Counted from the first letter of the stretch, positions 8,292-19,681 are shown. The stretch is 64,000 bases of DNA from Myroides odoratimimus (GCF_001485415.1 NZ_BCMQ01000018.1:1-64000); one strand, 5' to 3'. Notes: a model not told the origin generated them from the sequence alone. Numbers and translations: made by a program.

Positions 8292-9656
8292 TTACCATTT
8301 TACTTGTTTTTCTATCGCTTTAATCATCTCTGAAGCAATATCTTTATTTGTAGCACCTTCTATTCCTTCTAATCCAGGAGAAGAGTTTACTTCTAGTAGA
8401 AGAGGGCCTTTAGCAGAGCGAATAATATCTACTCCAGCTACTTTTAGGTTCATAGCTTTAGCAGCTTTGATTGCTATCTTTTTCTCTTCTGGTGTTACTT
8501 TGATTACAGATGCTGTACCACCTAAGTGAATATTAGCTCTAAACTCACCAGGTAGGGCTTCGCGTTGTATAGCTGCTACAACTTTTCCGTCTACCACGAA
8601 GCAACGTATATCCTTACCATTCGCCTCTTTAATAAACTCTTGAACTAAGATGTTTGCATTAAGACTTTTGAATGCATTGATCACACTTTCTGCTGCTTTT
8701 TTAGTTTCTGCTAGTACCACACCTTTACCTTGTGTTCCTTCTAATAATTTGACAATAAGAGGACTTCCTCCCACCATCTTTATTAAATCATTAGTGTCTA
8801 AAGGCGAGTTAGCAAAACCTGTAGTAGGGATGTCTACACCATTATTTAATAATAATTGAAGTGAAAACAGTTTATCTCTAGACTGAGCTATCGCTGCAGC
8901 ACTATTTAAACTATATACTTTAAGAGATTCGAAATGTCTAGTTAACGCACATCCGTAATAGGTCATACTTGGTCGTATACGAGGTATCACTGCGTCAAAA
9001 TCATTTAGAACTCGCCCACCTCGATAGTGTATCTCTGGTTGGTTAGCATCTAGTTTCATATAACAGTATTTCAGATTTAAGAAGTGCATTTCGTGACCTC
9101 TTAATTCTCCTGCTTCTATAATTCTTTTATTGCTGTATAGTTCTGGGTTACTAGCTAATAATCCTATACGCAGACCTTTCTTCTCTGTTTTTGGTTTAGT
9201 ATAGTATTCTTCTAGTTTTTCTGTTGTTGGTTGACCTAGTAAGAAGTGTTTTTCAGGATCTACTAACACACGTCCTCCCATAGCTTCTCTTCCTAGTAGC
9301 ATTCTATATCCCATAGAATCTCTATTAGTCAAAGTCAGTTCTATCACCCAGTTTGTATCCGCAATGGATATTTCTGTTTGGATTACGTATCTAGATTCTC
9401 TAGAGCCACTAGAGCTCTTCACGATTCTTTTATCTATTACCTTAGATTCACAGTGGATAACAGTTTTTCCATTGTTTTGCAGAGGATTGACATCAAATTT
9501 GACCCACTTTTCTCCCTCTTTTTCAAAAGGAACAATGTTTATAGCATGTAACGCAGATGTCTTAGCACCCGAGTCAACACGCGCTTTAATAGCAGGGATA
9601 TTTAAAGTAGAAAAAGAACACCATTCTTCACTACCAACAATAACTTTGTCTAACAT
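8292..9656 (-). CDS. rimK: fused retropepsin-like zinc protease / RimK-type glutamate ligase
   Basis: A 454-residue two-domain protein. Residues 1 to about 150 belong to the RimB-like ATP-dependent zinc protease family (PF05618 type), with the pepsin-like [12 protein letters not shown] motif around Asp28. From about 162 to the end it is a RimK ATP-grasp ligase: [13 protein letters not shown] for nucleotide binding, [16 protein letters not shown], and [14 protein letters not shown] for metal binding. RimK adds glutamates to the C-terminus of ribosomal protein S6. In Pseudomonas, RimB and RimK are separate genes that act together, so the fusion makes sense. The gene is monocistronic with a terminator behind it. 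Confidence 0.88.
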   Translation of the reverse strand: MLDKVIVGSEEWCSFSTLNIPAIKARVDSGAKTSALHAINIVPFEKEGEKWVKFDVNPLQNNGKTVIHCESKVIDKRIVKSSSGSRESRYVIQTEISIADTNWVIELTLTNRDSMGYRMLLGREAMGGRVLVDPEKHFLLGQPTTEKLEEYYTKPKTEKKGLRIGLLASNPELYSNKRIIEAGELRGHEMHFLNLKYCYMKLDANQPEIHYRGGRVLNDFDAVIPRIRPSMTYYGCALTRHFESLKVYSLNSAAAIAQSRDKLFSLQLLLNNGVDIPTTGFANSPLDTNDLIKMVGGSPLIVKLLEGTQGKGVVLAETKKAAESVINAFKSLNANILVQEFIKEANGKDIRCFVVDGKVVAAIQREALPGEFRANIHLGGTASVIKVTPEEKKIAIKAAKAMNLKVAGVDIIRSAKGPLLLEVNSSPGLEGIEGATNKDIASEMIKAIEKQVKW

Positions 9657-10118
9657 ATATTAATAATAATCTAATGCGAATGTAGTGTATTAAAGATAAT
9701 GCTTTTACACGAGATAGAAAAAAAAGTAAAATTTAATGATTTTACAACATATTGATGCTGGTTTAGAGAGAATATGTGACAAAAAAGCTTGTTAAGTGTT
9801 TGATTGTTTATGTTTTATAATAAAATATGGATCGTAGTTAGAGTTGTAAGGTGCTAAGAGTGGAATAAAATAATCCAATCAAAAGGTAAAAGAGTAGGTG
9901 TGTTGTAGTGTAATAGCTTGGATTTAAGAAGATAAAATATAAGGACTTAGCTTGCACTTTCTTGAGGTTTGCTAGGGGTATCCTTGGGGTTTACTAGGCA
10001 AAAAGCGGGTTTTGTCGAAGGAATGTCCTAGAATACTCCTAGAAACCCTAAAGCAACTTAGAACAAAATAAAGAAAAGTAGAGTCTAGAAGGGAAGGGAA
10101 ATAGGCGAAGTAAGGGAA
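9657..10118. other. long intergenic region with large imperfect inverted repeat
   Basis: About 460 bases between rimK start and the clpC terminator, without coding potential. CTAGGGGTATCCTTGG (9972-9987) is matched in reverse complement by CCTAGAATACTCCTAG (10027-10042) at 13 of 16 positions. GGGGTTTACTAGG (9986-9998) has a partner at 10038-10049. Together they can fold into a structured RNA or extruded DNA hairpin. Confidence 0.5.
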
Positions 10119-10157
10119 TAAAAAAAGAGAATATCCTTTAAGGATATCCTCTTTTTA
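10119..10157 (-). terminator. terminator of clpC
   Basis: AAAAAGAG-A-ATATCC (about 10122-10137) pairs with GGATAT-C-CTCTTTTT (10142-10156), with one A:C mismatch. The A-run on the left forms the U-tract of minus-strand RNA, 30 bases after the stop. Confidence 0.8.
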
Positions 10158-10186
10158 TTGACTTCTTCTTGAGAGAAGAATGTTTA

Positions 10187-12721
10187 TTATTTTGCTATAA
10201 TTGCTATTTCTAATGCATCTTTAGCTTCGTTAAGTTTCATCTCGATACTGTCACCTAACGTTATTTTTGAATTTACAATCTCCTCTGCTAGAGGATCTTC
10301 GATATACTTCTGAATCGCTCTTTTAAGAGGTCTTGCTCCATATTGTTTATCGAAACCTTTTTCGGCAATAAAGTCTTTTGCGTCTGGACTTAATGTTAAT
10401 TCATAACCAAGGTCAGTAATTCTTCTAAACAATTTCTGAAGCTCTATGTCTATGATTAAGTCTATATGATTTCTTTCTAAAGCGTTAAATACAATGATAT
10501 CATCTATTCTATTTAAAAACTCAGGTGCAAAGGCTTTTTTCAGCGCATTTTCTATCACAGATTTAGAATGTTGATCCGTTTGTTCCTGTCTAGCAGTGGT
10601 GCCAAAACCTACTCCTTGTCCAAAATCTTTTAACTGACGTGCTCCGATATTAGAAGTCATGATGATAATCGTGTTTCTAAAATCAACTTTTCGTCCTAAA
10701 CTATCTGTTAGATGTCCATCGTCAAGTACTTGTAGAAGCATATTAAATACATCTGGATGTGCTTTTTCGATTTCATCAAAAAGAATCACGCTATAAGGTT
10801 TTCTTCTGATTTTCTCTGTTAACTGACCACCTTCTTCATAACCAACATATCCTGGAGGCGCTCCTACTAATCTAGAGATAGCGAACTTCTCCATGTATTC
10901 ACTCATGTCGATACGGATAAGAGCATCTTCAGAGTCAAACATTTCTTTAGCGATTACTTTAGCTAATTGTGTCTTACCAACTCCTGTCTGTCCTAAGAAA
11001 ATAAAGGAACCAATAGGTCTATTAGGGTCTTTTAATCCAGCTCTATTTCTTTGGATTGCTTTCGCTATTTTACTAACGGCTTCGTCTTGACCAATAACCT
11101 TACCTTTGATTAACTGAGGAAGATTAGCAAGTTTAGTGATTTCTTTTTCTGCAATTCTATTTACAGGAATGCCTGTCATCATTGAAACAACGTCAGCAAC
11201 ATTCTCTTCAGTAACCACTATTCTGTTTTCTTTTACTTCTTGTTCCCAGTTTTCTTGAGCTACAGCTAAGTCTTTTTCTAGTTGTTTTTCATCATCTCTT
11301 AAACGAGCAGCCTCTTCATACTTCTGTTTTTGTACCATTTCATTCTTTTGCTCCTTAGTATGTTCTAGTTTTTGTTCTAGTTCAAGGATATTATCTGGTA
11401 CATTGATATTAGTGATATGAACACGAGAACCTACTTCATCCATAGCATCGATAGCTTTGTCTGGTAAGAAACGATCACTCATATATCTGTTCGTTAGCTT
11501 AACACATGCTTCGATAGCTTCATCAGTATAAGTAACATTATGGTGGCTTTCGTACTTGTCTTTAATATTGTTTAAGATCGTAATTGTTTCGTCTACAGTA
11601 GTAGGTTCTACGATTACTTTTTGGAAACGACGTTCTAAAGCTCCATCTTTCTCGATATGCTGTCTAAACTCATCTAATGTTGTAGCACCGATACATTGGA
11701 TTTCACCTCGAGCTAATGCAGGTTTGAACATATTAGATGCGTCTAGTGAACCCGTAGCTCCACCAGCTCCTACGATAGTATGTATCTCATCAATGAACAA
11801 GATAATATCATCATTCTTCTCTAGTTCATTCATTACAGCCTTCATTCGCTCTTCAAACTGTCCTCTGTATTTAGTACCTGCTACAAGACTAGCTAAGTCA
11901 AGAGTTACGACTCTCTTGTTATATAAGATACGAGATACTTTCTTCTGAACAATGCGCAGAGCTAATCCTTCCGCTATAGCAGATTTACCTACACCAGGTT
12001 CACCGATTAGTAGAGGGTTGTTCTTCTTGCGTCTACTTAGAATTTGAGATACGCGTTCTATTTCTTTTTCACGCCCAACTACAGGATCTAGTTTGCCATT
12101 CTCAGCCATTTCGGTTAAATCTCTACCAAAATTATCTAATACTGGAGTTTTACTTCTTTTAGATGTTTTAGCTGTAACATTGTCATTGCTGTCAGTACTT
12201 TTACTGTCATCTTGACTTGCATCATCAAAAGTTTGTGCTTTTGGACTTTCGAATAAATCATCAGAAGAGTCTTTTTGAGCCTCGCTAGTATTTAAATACG
12301 CTTGTTTCACAGCTTCATAATCCACTTTCATCTTATTTAAGATTTGTGTAGTAGGGTCATCGCTATTTTTTAGAATACAAAGCAGCAAGTGAACAGTGTT
12401 TATCTCTGTACTTTTGAATAGTTTTACTTCTAAGTATGTAAGTCTTAATGCACGCTCAGCCTGTTTTGTAAGGTGCAATTGTAGTTTATTACTCAGCAGT
12501 TCTTTATTATGAGAAGCAGGGTTTAATGTTTCTATTTTATGACGTAGAAAATCAACATCTATGTCCAGGTTATTTAAAATATTAGACGCTTCACCTTGTT
12601 CCACTTTTAATAGTCCTAGTAATAGATGTTCAGTACCGATAGAGTCATGACTAAGCCTAATAGCTTCGTCTTTGCTATATGAAATAACATCTTTTACTTC
12701 TTGTGAGAAATTATCATCCAT
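10187..12721 (-). CDS. clpC: ATP-dependent Clp protease ATPase subunit ClpC
   Basis: An 844-residue Hsp100 unfoldase that feeds substrates to ClpP. Two Clp N-repeats lie at about 4-140, then a Ser/Asp-rich linker (about 147-195). AAA+ domain 1 has Walker A GEPGVGKS (240-247) and Walker B FIDE (309-312). A UVR-like coiled-coil middle domain spans about 446-485. AAA+ domain 2 has Walker A GQTGVGKT (577-584). The domain order and the short middle domain identify ClpC, not ClpA or ClpB. It stands alone on its strand, divergent from gyrA with 250 bases between. No CtsR or McsA/McsB partner gene is nearby, unlike in Firmicutes. Confidence 0.95.
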   Translation of the reverse strand: MDDNFSQEVKDVISYSKDEAIRLSHDSIGTEHLLLGLLKVEQGEASNILNNLDIDVDFLRHKIETLNPASHNKELLSNKLQLHLTKQAERALRLTYLEVKLFKSTEINTVHLLLCILKNSDDPTTQILNKMKVDYEAVKQAYLNTSEAQKDSSDDLFESPKAQTFDDASQDDSKSTDSNDNVTAKTSKRSKTPVLDNFGRDLTEMAENGKLDPVVGREKEIERVSQILSRRKKNNPLLIGEPGVGKSAIAEGLALRIVQKKVSRILYNKRVVTLDLASLVAGTKYRGQFEERMKAVMNELEKNDDIILFIDEIHTIVGAGGATGSLDASNMFKPALARGEIQCIGATTLDEFRQHIEKDGALERRFQKVIVEPTTVDETITILNNIKDKYESHHNVTYTDEAIEACVKLTNRYMSDRFLPDKAIDAMDEVGSRVHITNINVPDNILELEQKLEHTKEQKNEMVQKQKYEEAARLRDDEKQLEKDLAVAQENWEQEVKENRIVVTEENVADVVSMMTGIPVNRIAEKEITKLANLPQLIKGKVIGQDEAVSKIAKAIQRNRAGLKDPNRPIGSFIFLGQTGVGKTQLAKVIAKEMFDSEDALIRIDMSEYMEKFAISRLVGAPPGYVGYEEGGQLTEKIRRKPYSVILFDEIEKAHPDVFNMLLQVLDDGHLTDSLGRKVDFRNTIIIMTSNIGARQLKDFGQGVGFGTTARQEQTDQHSKSVIENALKKAFAPEFLNRIDDIIVFNALERNHIDLIIDIELQKLFRRITDLGYELTLSPDAKDFIAEKGFDKQYGARPLKRAIQKYIEDPLAEEIVNSKITLGDSIEMKLNEAKDALEIAIIAK

Positions 12722-12971
12722 TTTTCAATTCAAATTAGGTGAATATTCATTTTAATCTTTAAAGATACAAAAAGTGTACCTATAGTATAAAGCTGACAAT
12801 AGCTAATTGACAAAAAAAAACTTTAATAAAAAAGGAAGAATGTGTTTTTTTTAGAAAAAATCAATTTGCTAGATAATCAAATGAAATACTTGTATAAAAA
12901 CGTGGAGAAAACCTATAAAAACTGTATATTAGCGCGTTTAATAATTTGACAATTTTTAATTTTATATACTT

Positions 12972-15485
12972 ATGTCTGAAGGAGAAAAGTTAATTCCTAT
13001 TAACATAGAAGAGCAAATGAAATCTGCTTATATCGACTACTCGATGTCAGTTATTGTTTCTAGAGCGCTTCCTGATGTTAGAGATGGCTTAAAACCTGTT
13101 CATCGAAGAGTATTATTTGGAATGTATGAATTAGGCATCATGTCTAATAGAGCACATAAAAAGTCTGCGAGAATTGTAGGAGAGGTTTTAGGTAAATATC
13201 ACCCACATGGAGATAGTTCAGTGTACGACGCTATGGTACGTATGGCACAGGATTGGAGTATGCGTTATCTACTAGTGGACGGACAAGGTAACTTTGGATC
13301 TGTAGATGGAGATAGTCCTGCAGCGATGCGTTACACAGAGGCAAGAATGAAAAAGATATCTGAAGAGATTCTTGCTGATATTGACAAAGAGACTGTAGAT
13401 TTTCAATTAAACTTCGATGATACTTTAGAAGAACCTAAAGTAATGCCGACTAGAATCCCTACGTTATTAGTGAATGGGGCATCGGGTATCGCGGTAGGTA
13501 TGGCAACGAATATGGCACCTCATAACTTATCAGAGGTTATAGATGGTACATTAGCTTATATCGATAATAATGATATTGAAATCGATGAATTAATCAATTA
13601 TATTAAAGCTCCTGATTTCCCTACTGGTGGTATTATCTATGGATATGAAGGAGTACGCGAAGCTTTTAAAACTGGTCGTGGACGTGTAGTAATGCGTGCT
13701 AAAGCTAATTTTGAAGAAGTAGATGGTAGAGAGTCTATCGTAGTGACTGAGATTCCTTTCCAAGTTAATAAAGCAGAAATGATTAAGAAAACTGCTGAAG
13801 CTATTAACGAGAAAAAGATCGAAGGTATTGCTACTATTCGCGATGAATCTGATAGAAAAGGAATGCGTATTGTATACGTATTAAAGCGTGACGCAGTTCC
13901 AAATATTGTTTTAAATACACTTTATAAATATACTCAATTGCAGTCTTCTTTTAGTGTGAATAATATCGCATTAGTAAACGGAAGACCTCAATTATTAGAT
14001 TTAAAAGAGTTAATCTCTCATTTCGTTGATCACCGTTTAGATGTAGTGACTCGTAGAACTCAGTTTGAGTTAAGAAAAGCAGAAGAAAGAGCGCATATTT
14101 TAGAAGGATTAATTATTGCATCTGATAATATCGATGAAGTAATTGCTCTTATTCGTTCTTCTAGTAATGCTGATGAGGCTAGAGCTAAATTAATAGAGCG
14201 CTTTAACTTATCAGAGATTCAAGCTCGTGCAATTGTAGAAATGCGTTTACGTCAGTTAACTGGACTAGAGCAGGATAAACTACGTGCTGAGTATGAAGAG
14301 ATCATGAAGTTAATTAATCATTTAAGAGAGTTATTAGCTAGCGTAGAGCTAAGAATGAACTTGATTAAAGAGGAATTAACTGAGATAAAAGAAAAATATG
14401 GTGATGAGCGTCGTTCTGTTATAGAATATGCAGGAGGAGATGTTAGTATCACTGATTTAATTGCTGATGAGCAAGTAGTAATTACTATTTCTCATGCAGG
14501 ATATATTAAACGTACTCCACTGACTGAGTACAAAACTCAGAATAGAGGAGGAGTAGGACAGAAGTCTGCTGGTACAAGAGATCAAGATTTCTTAGAGCAT
14601 ATGTATGTGGCTACTAATCACCAGTACATGTTGTTCTTCACTCAAAAAGGTAAGTGTTTCTGGATGAGAGTTTATGAAATTCCAGAAGGTACTAAGACTA
14701 GTAAAGGACGTGCTATTCAGAACTTGATCAATATCGAGAATGATGATAAAGTGAAAGCGTTTATCTGTACTCAAGATCTTAAAGATGAAGAGTACATCAA
14801 TGAGCACTTCGTTATCATGGCTACAAAACAAGGTCAGGTGAAGAAAACTCCATTAGAGCAATATTCTAGACCTCGTCAAAATGGTATTAATGCGATTACG
14901 ATTAAAGAGGATGACGAATTACTAGAAGCAAAATTAACTGACGGTAAGAGTAAGGTGTTATTAGCACTTCGTTCTGGTAAGTTAGTTCGTTTTGATGAAG
15001 AGAAAACTCGTCCTATGGGTAGAACTGCTTCAGGAGTTAGAGGTATTACATTAGCAGATGACAAAGATGAAGTAATCGGTATGGTGTCTGTAAGTGATTT
15101 AAATAGTGAGATTCTTGTAGTATCAGAGAATGGTTATGGTAAGCGTTCTTCTTTAGATGAATACCGTGAGACTAACCGTGGAGGTAAAGGAGTTAAGACA
15201 ATGAACATTACTGATAAGACAGGGTTGTTAGTGTCTATTAATTCTGTTACTGATGCAGATGACTTAATGATTATTAACAAATCAGGTTTAACTATTCGTA
15301 TGAAGGTTTCTGATCTTCGCGTAATGGGACGTGCAACTCAAGGAGTTCGTTTAATTAATATTAAAGGAAACGACTCTATCGCAGCTGTATGTAAAGTTAT
15401 GGCAGAGGATGATGAAGATATCTTAGAAGGAGATGTTGATACAATCATTGATATTGATGATCAAGGGAGTGATAATTTAGAATAA
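12972..15485 (+). CDS. gyrA: DNA gyrase subunit A
   Basis: An 837-residue type II topoisomerase subunit that cuts and rejoins DNA. The catalytic tyrosine is Tyr121 in [10 protein letters not shown] (E. coli Tyr122). The GyrA-box and six-bladed C-terminal beta-pinwheel region runs from about 500 to 810, with repeated GxKR/GxG patterns, then an acidic tail. In the quinolone-resistance region ([12 protein letters not shown]) the key positions are Ser82 and Asp86, equivalent to E. coli Ser83 and Asp87, so no classical resistance substitution is present. The next gene starts 18 bases after the stop and is likely cotranscribed. Confidence 0.98.
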   Translation: MSEGEKLIPINIEEQMKSAYIDYSMSVIVSRALPDVRDGLKPVHRRVLFGMYELGIMSNRAHKKSARIVGEVLGKYHPHGDSSVYDAMVRMAQDWSMRYLLVDGQGNFGSVDGDSPAAMRYTEARMKKISEEILADIDKETVDFQLNFDDTLEEPKVMPTRIPTLLVNGASGIAVGMATNMAPHNLSEVIDGTLAYIDNNDIEIDELINYIKAPDFPTGGIIYGYEGVREAFKTGRGRVVMRAKANFEEVDGRESIVVTEIPFQVNKAEMIKKTAEAINEKKIEGIATIRDESDRKGMRIVYVLKRDAVPNIVLNTLYKYTQLQSSFSVNNIALVNGRPQLLDLKELISHFVDHRLDVVTRRTQFELRKAEERAHILEGLIIASDNIDEVIALIRSSSNADEARAKLIERFNLSEIQARAIVEMRLRQLTGLEQDKLRAEYEEIMKLINHLRELLASVELRMNLIKEELTEIKEKYGDERRSVIEYAGGDVSITDLIADEQVVITISHAGYIKRTPLTEYKTQNRGGVGQKSAGTRDQDFLEHMYVATNHQYMLFFTQKGKCFWMRVYEIPEGTKTSKGRAIQNLINIENDDKVKAFICTQDLKDEEYINEHFVIMATKQGQVKKTPLEQYSRPRQNGINAITIKEDDELLEAKLTDGKSKVLLALRSGKLVRFDEEKTRPMGRTASGVRGITLADDKDEVIGMVSVSDLNSEILVVSENGYGKRSSLDEYRETNRGGKGVKTMNITDKTGLLVSINSVTDADDLMIINKSGLTIRMKVSDLRVMGRATQGVRLINIKGNDSIAAVCKVMAEDDEDILEGDVDTIIDIDDQGSDNLE

Positions 15486-15503
15486 AACACATACCAATAT
15501 ATT

Positions 15504-16778
15504 ATGAATAAAAGATATGTTTACTTATTGTCAGCTTTAATGTTATCAGGGTTGACAATGGCTCAAAAGAAAGAGCTTAAAGACGCTGAGAAAGCTGTAA
15601 AAAAAGGAAATGTAACTGAAGCAACTGCTGCGTTAAAAGCAGTTGAGGCAGTATTAGGAAATGCTTCTAACGCTGAGAAAGCACAATATTATGCTCTACA
15701 AGGAACATTAGCGTATTCTCAAATTCAAAAAGATGTAGATGTAGATAATAACGTTGATGCTATTATTGCTTCTTACAAAAAATTGAATGAGTTTGAAACA
15801 AATAAAGGAAGTAAAATCGTTAAACAAGCTGATGAAGAGATAGCAAGCGTTGCAACTAAAGTTGTAGGACAAGCTATCGAAGATAATGGCTCTGCTAATT
15901 ATAAAGGAGCTACTAGACGTTTTACTCAAGCTTATCAGTTAAGCCCTAAAGACACAGTGTATTTATACTATGCTGCTTCTACGGCTATTAACTCTAAAGA
16001 TTATGCTACTGCTGTAGAGAACTATAAGCAATTAGTTGATTTAGGATATAATGGAAGTGAGTCTTACTATACAGCTATAGAGAAAGCCTCTGGTCAAGTA
16101 CAAAGTTTTGGAAAAGACTCTAAAATGCGTGACTTGATGGTAAAACAAGGTACTCATACTGATCCTAAGTTTGTAAAAGAGGATTCTAAAAGACCAGAAA
16201 TTCTTAAAAACTTAGTGTTAATCTATAGCCAAGAAGGTAAAACAGAAGAGGCTGAGAAAGCTATTGTTGCAGCTAGAGAAGCTAACCCAGACGATATCAA
16301 CTTATTATTAACTCATATGGATCTTTATTTAAAGTCTAATAATATGGGTAAATATGAGGAGTTAGCAAAACAAGCTTTAGCTAAAAACCCTAATGATGAT
16401 GTATTATTATACAACTTAGGAGTTACTAGTTTTGATGCTGGACGTTTTGAAGATGCCCGTAAATATTATGAAGAAGCTATCCGTATCAACCCTAAGTCTG
16501 AGAATGCTTATTTAAACATGGCTTTCCTTAAGTTACAACCAGACCAAGAGTTGACTAATAAAATGAATAGCTTAGGTATGTCTGCTGCTGATAATAAGAA
16601 ATATGAGCAGTACCAAAAAGAAAAACATGCTATTTATAAAGATGCGATGAATGACTTAGAGAAAGTTATTTCTATCAATCCTGGTAATGAAGCAGCTATT
16701 AGTACTTTAAAAAATATTTATCGTGCATTAGAAATGACAGATAAATTAAAAGCATTAGAAGCTAAAACAAACAAGTAA
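15504..16778 (+). CDS. secreted or periplasmic TPR protein
   Basis: A 424-residue protein starting with a Sec signal peptide (MNKRYVYLLSALMLSGLTMAQ, cleavage about 20/21). TPR-type helical repeats follow; clear examples are at about 130-175, 225-260 and 295-330 (for example LGVTSFDAGRFEDARKYYEE). Such repeats mediate protein contacts. It follows gyrA by 18 bases and both share the terminator at 16801. This gyrA-TPR arrangement is common in Flavobacteria as I recall. The specific partner is unknown. Confidence 0.85.
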   Translation: MNKRYVYLLSALMLSGLTMAQKKELKDAEKAVKKGNVTEATAALKAVEAVLGNASNAEKAQYYALQGTLAYSQIQKDVDVDNNVDAIIASYKKLNEFETNKGSKIVKQADEEIASVATKVVGQAIEDNGSANYKGATRRFTQAYQLSPKDTVYLYYAASTAINSKDYATAVENYKQLVDLGYNGSESYYTAIEKASGQVQSFGKDSKMRDLMVKQGTHTDPKFVKEDSKRPEILKNLVLIYSQEGKTEEAEKAIVAAREANPDDINLLLTHMDLYLKSNNMGKYEELAKQALAKNPNDDVLLYNLGVTSFDAGRFEDARKYYEEAIRINPKSENAYLNMAFLKLQPDQELTNKMNSLGMSAADNKKYEQYQKEKHAIYKDAMNDLEKVISINPGNEAAISTLKNIYRALEMTDKLKALEAKTNK

Positions 16779-16800
16779 TAATAGGATTCTATTATAATAT

Positions 16801-16838
16801 AAAAAGGTGGATTTATTAAATCCACCTTTTGTTTTTTT
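16801..16838 (+). terminator. terminator of gyrA-TPR operon
   Basis: AAAAGGTGGATTTA (about 16802-16815) pairs with TAAATCCACCTTTT (16817-16830) around a very small loop and is followed by GTTTTTTT. Confidence 0.9.
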
Positions 16839-16862
16839 AGAGTATTTCAGTTTATTATTAAA

Positions 16863-16897
16863 CAAAAAAAGAGAAACTAATGTTTCTCTTTTTTTGT
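16863..16897 (-). terminator. terminator of DUF349 gene
   Basis: AGAGAAAC pairs with GTTTCTCT around a 4-base loop, flanked by seven A and seven T. It lies directly after the minus-strand stop at 16900 and could also act on the plus strand. Confidence 0.85.
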
Positions 16898-16899
16898 AC

Positions 16900-18783
16900 T
16901 TATATATTTCTAATTTGGGTTAGTTTATCTTCCCAGATTTTTAAATCATCTCTTTGTTTTTCGATGCTCTTTTTAACTTCTTTTACAAAAGGATTGTCAT
17001 CAGTAGCATTGTGAATATAGGCTAGATTGTTTTCTAATTGAATGATAGAAGAGTTTATTTCTTCTATTTTTCTTTGAATAAATAGAGCTTCATTCTGTAG
17101 CTTTCGCTTGTCATTTGTCTCTAATATAGATTCTAATCTATTATTAAATTTAACAGCTTCAGTTTCTCTTTTACTTAAACTTAGTTTATCAAATAGTACA
17201 TCTAGAATCTTGTTGAACTTACCTTCTATAAAACGTTTATTAGCAGGTACAGAACCAATAGATTTCCAGTTATTGATATGATTCTTAATCTCTCCTAAAT
17301 CTGTCTTGTGATCACCAGATAGTTGGAATCCTTTTAATAGATCTAAGTATTCTTTCTTTCTATTATAAGCATCTAATTCTACAGCTGATTCTTTATTTTT
17401 AATAGCATGGTATCTATCAAAGTAAGAGTTACAAGCTTCTTTAAAGTCAGCCCATAGTTGATCAGAGTATTTGCGAGGTACATGGCCTATTAGTTTCCAG
17501 TCATCCTGTATCTTTTTCATAATCGGAGTAACCTTTGCAAAATCTTCACTGTCCTTTAATTCTTGAGCTCTTTTTATCAATGCTAGTTTTTTAGCATAGT
17601 TGTCTTGTTGCTCTTTTTTAAGTTCTTTGTAATAAGCATTTTTATTACTATTAAAGTTTCTTGTAGCTAGTTTAAATAAATCCCAAACTTGCTCATTATT
17701 ATCTAATGGCACTTTACCTATAGAGAAGAAGCGTTGTCTTAATTCTTCTACTTTAGCTATTTCTTTCTGCCATTGGTTATGGTTAGTTATCTTTTGTTTA
17801 GAAAGAATGTCTATTTCGCTTATTATAGCCACTTTTAAGGCAAGATTTTCTCTTTCGACACTTCTCAGTTGTTCGAATAATATTTCTCGCTTATCATGCA
17901 GTTGTTTTGTGATTTCGCTGAACTGATCCCAGATTTGTTCTCTTATATCTCGATCTACAGGGCCAATCTCTTCTTTCCAGATTCTGTGTAGGGTCTGTAG
18001 CTCTCTAAATGACTTAATAATGTCATCATTCTCTAATAGCTCTTCTGCTCTTGCGATTAGCTTTTGTTTCTGTTCTAAGTTATATTTAAAGTCAAGATCT
18101 CTTGATTCTCTATCTAGGTGTAACTGATCGTAGAATCTCTCTACATGGAAGTGGTAGTTATTCCATACGTGATTGTATTTGTCCTTTGGGATAGGTCCCG
18201 CAGTCTTCCATTCTTCTCTAAGTTCTCCTAATTGTTTTAATGCATCACCGTTATGCTCGTTTTCTATTAATTGTTTTAATTTTTCTATAATAGATAAACG
18301 TTTTTCTAGATTTACATTAAGATTATTCTGAAGTTGTTTAAAGTATGCATTTTTAGCTACTCTATACTCATCATAGTATTTGTCAAAATCAGTTTTAATA
18401 GGAAGGATGTATTGAAAATCTGACTCATTCGCATCAGGATTCTCATCAAAGAAAGCTTCTTTCTTCTCGTCCACAAGATCATTATACTTAGTATAGAATT
18501 CTTTTTTGATGTCTTCTACGTGATCTTTAATAGCTGTTACCTTGTAATTCTTGATTAGCTTATGAAGTTCCTTAGTTAGCTTCTCTAAGTCTAGTTTTTC
18601 ATAGTTAACAGTAGGGATATTGCTTTCTTCATAAGAAGCTAAATCTTCACCTTCTTCAGCATTTGAAGCTGTAATAGAATCAAGAGCTTTTTCTTTATCA
18701 GTTGGGACAACCGCATTTGAATTTGATTCCGGTTTTTGTCCATCTGCTAGCTCATGCAGGTTATCATTCTTTTGTTCTAACAT
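16900..18783 (-). CDS. DUF349 domain protein
   Basis: A 627-residue, highly charged helical protein built of about five DUF349 repeats. Each has a pattern like LREEWKTAGPIPKDKYNHVWNNYHFHVERFY (about residues 195-225), repeated near 260, 345, 425 and 505 with the WK-hG-VP core. The N-terminal 60 residues are acidic and low complexity. There are no catalytic motifs, signal peptide or membrane segments. The function of this widespread Bacteroidota protein is not known to me. It is transcribed alone from the promoter near 18845, with a 60-base leader. Confidence 0.85.
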   Translation of the reverse strand: MLEQKNDNLHELADGQKPESNSNAVVPTDKEKALDSITASNAEEGEDLASYEESNIPTVNYEKLDLEKLTKELHKLIKNYKVTAIKDHVEDIKKEFYTKYNDLVDEKKEAFFDENPDANESDFQYILPIKTDFDKYYDEYRVAKNAYFKQLQNNLNVNLEKRLSIIEKLKQLIENEHNGDALKQLGELREEWKTAGPIPKDKYNHVWNNYHFHVERFYDQLHLDRESRDLDFKYNLEQKQKLIARAEELLENDDIIKSFRELQTLHRIWKEEIGPVDRDIREQIWDQFSEITKQLHDKREILFEQLRSVERENLALKVAIISEIDILSKQKITNHNQWQKEIAKVEELRQRFFSIGKVPLDNNEQVWDLFKLATRNFNSNKNAYYKELKKEQQDNYAKKLALIKRAQELKDSEDFAKVTPIMKKIQDDWKLIGHVPRKYSDQLWADFKEACNSYFDRYHAIKNKESAVELDAYNRKKEYLDLLKGFQLSGDHKTDLGEIKNHINNWKSIGSVPANKRFIEGKFNKILDVLFDKLSLSKRETEAVKFNNRLESILETNDKRKLQNEALFIQRKIEEINSSIIQLENNLAYIHNATDDNPFVKEVKKSIEKQRDDLKIWEDKLTQIRNI

Positions 18784-18844
18784 GTTTGAAAAAGTATTTA
18801 TTTAAACAATATGTAGTAAAGCACAATAAATAAACGTGCTCTCT

Positions 18845-18852
18845 CAAATTTA
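18845..18852 (-). promoter_or_regulatory. -7 promoter element of DUF349 gene
   Basis: On the minus strand TAAATTTG matches TAnnTTTG, about 62 bases before the start codon. A small hairpin AGCAC/GTGCT (18826-18846) lies in the leader. A TTG is 22 bases upstream, slightly far for a -33 element. Confidence 0.5.
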
Positions 18853-18916
18853 GGAAAAAATATTGAATAAATCGCAATTTTCTTTTGCTAGAACTATTTA
18901 TATCAATTATTTAGTA

Positions 18917-19669
18917 TTAATCTCCACTGAATGGCTTATTCCAAATCTTATATGCTTTTTCTGCTTGAAGTACTAGCATTTCATAGCCGTTCTTTACTTT
19001 TGCACCATACACTTTTGCTTCTTTCATTAAGGTTGTTTCTTCAGGATTATAGATAAGATCGTATACTATATGTCTCTTTGATAGCAAGTGTACAGGGACT
19101 TCAGGCATCTGATCAATATTAGGAAAAGTCCCAACAGGTGTAGTATTGATTATAATGGTATAATGATTCATTACTTCTGCAGTCAGTTCGCTATAAGTTA
19201 GATTATATTCTTCTTTTGTTCTGCTTACGAAAGTGTATTTTATGCCTAATTTCTTAAGAGCATATTCTATTGCCTTGCTAGCTCCTCCAGTACCAAGTAT
19301 TAAGGCGCGCTTATGATGAAATTTAAGCATTGGTTTTAGAGAATGGTAAAATCCATACCAATCCGTATTATAACCTTTTAATTGGCCTTTTTTATTAATT
19401 TGAATCGTGTTAACTGCTCCTATAGCTATCGCTTTTTTAGAAAGTGAGTCTAGATATGGGATAATAGATTGTTTATAAGGAATAGTTACATTTAACCCTT
19501 TAATATCCTTGTGGTCTTCTAGTATTTTAGAAAACTCATTTATGTTTTGTAAATCAAAGTTTACATAGATACTTTTTCTATCTTTTAATTTCTCAAACTT
19601 TTCTGCAAAGTAGGTACGTGAGAAAGAATAATCTATGTTTTTACCTATTAATCCGTAGCGTTTAGTCAT
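18917..19669 (-). CDS. aroE: shikimate dehydrogenase
   Basis: A 250-residue AroE that reduces 3-dehydroshikimate to shikimate with NADPH in aromatic amino acid synthesis. The substrate-binding N-terminus has NVTIPYK with catalytic Lys66, GAVNTI with Asn87, and GYNTDWYGF with catalytic Asp103. The Rossmann domain starts at ILGTGGASKA (about 124-133), and NTTPVG and NGYEMLVLQAEKA complete the fold. It is shorter than E. coli AroE (272). It lies between the terminator of the TPR gene and the DUF349 promoter, so it appears to be its own unit. Confidence 0.95.
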   Translation of the reverse strand: MTKRYGLIGKNIDYSFSRTYFAEKFEKLKDRKSIYVNFDLQNINEFSKILEDHKDIKGLNVTIPYKQSIIPYLDSLSKKAIAIGAVNTIQINKKGQLKGYNTDWYGFYHSLKPMLKFHHKRALILGTGGASKAIEYALKKLGIKYTFVSRTKEEYNLTYSELTAEVMNHYTIIINTTPVGTFPNIDQMPEVPVHLLSKRHIVYDLIYNPEETTLMKEAKVYGAKVKNGYEMLVLQAEKAYKIWNKPFSGD

Positions 19670-19681
19670 ATTGAGTTCTTA

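Noticed and set aside
11556..11948. 130-codon plus-strand frame inside clpC
   Set aside because: Antisense shadow of a strongly conserved gene with no independent support.
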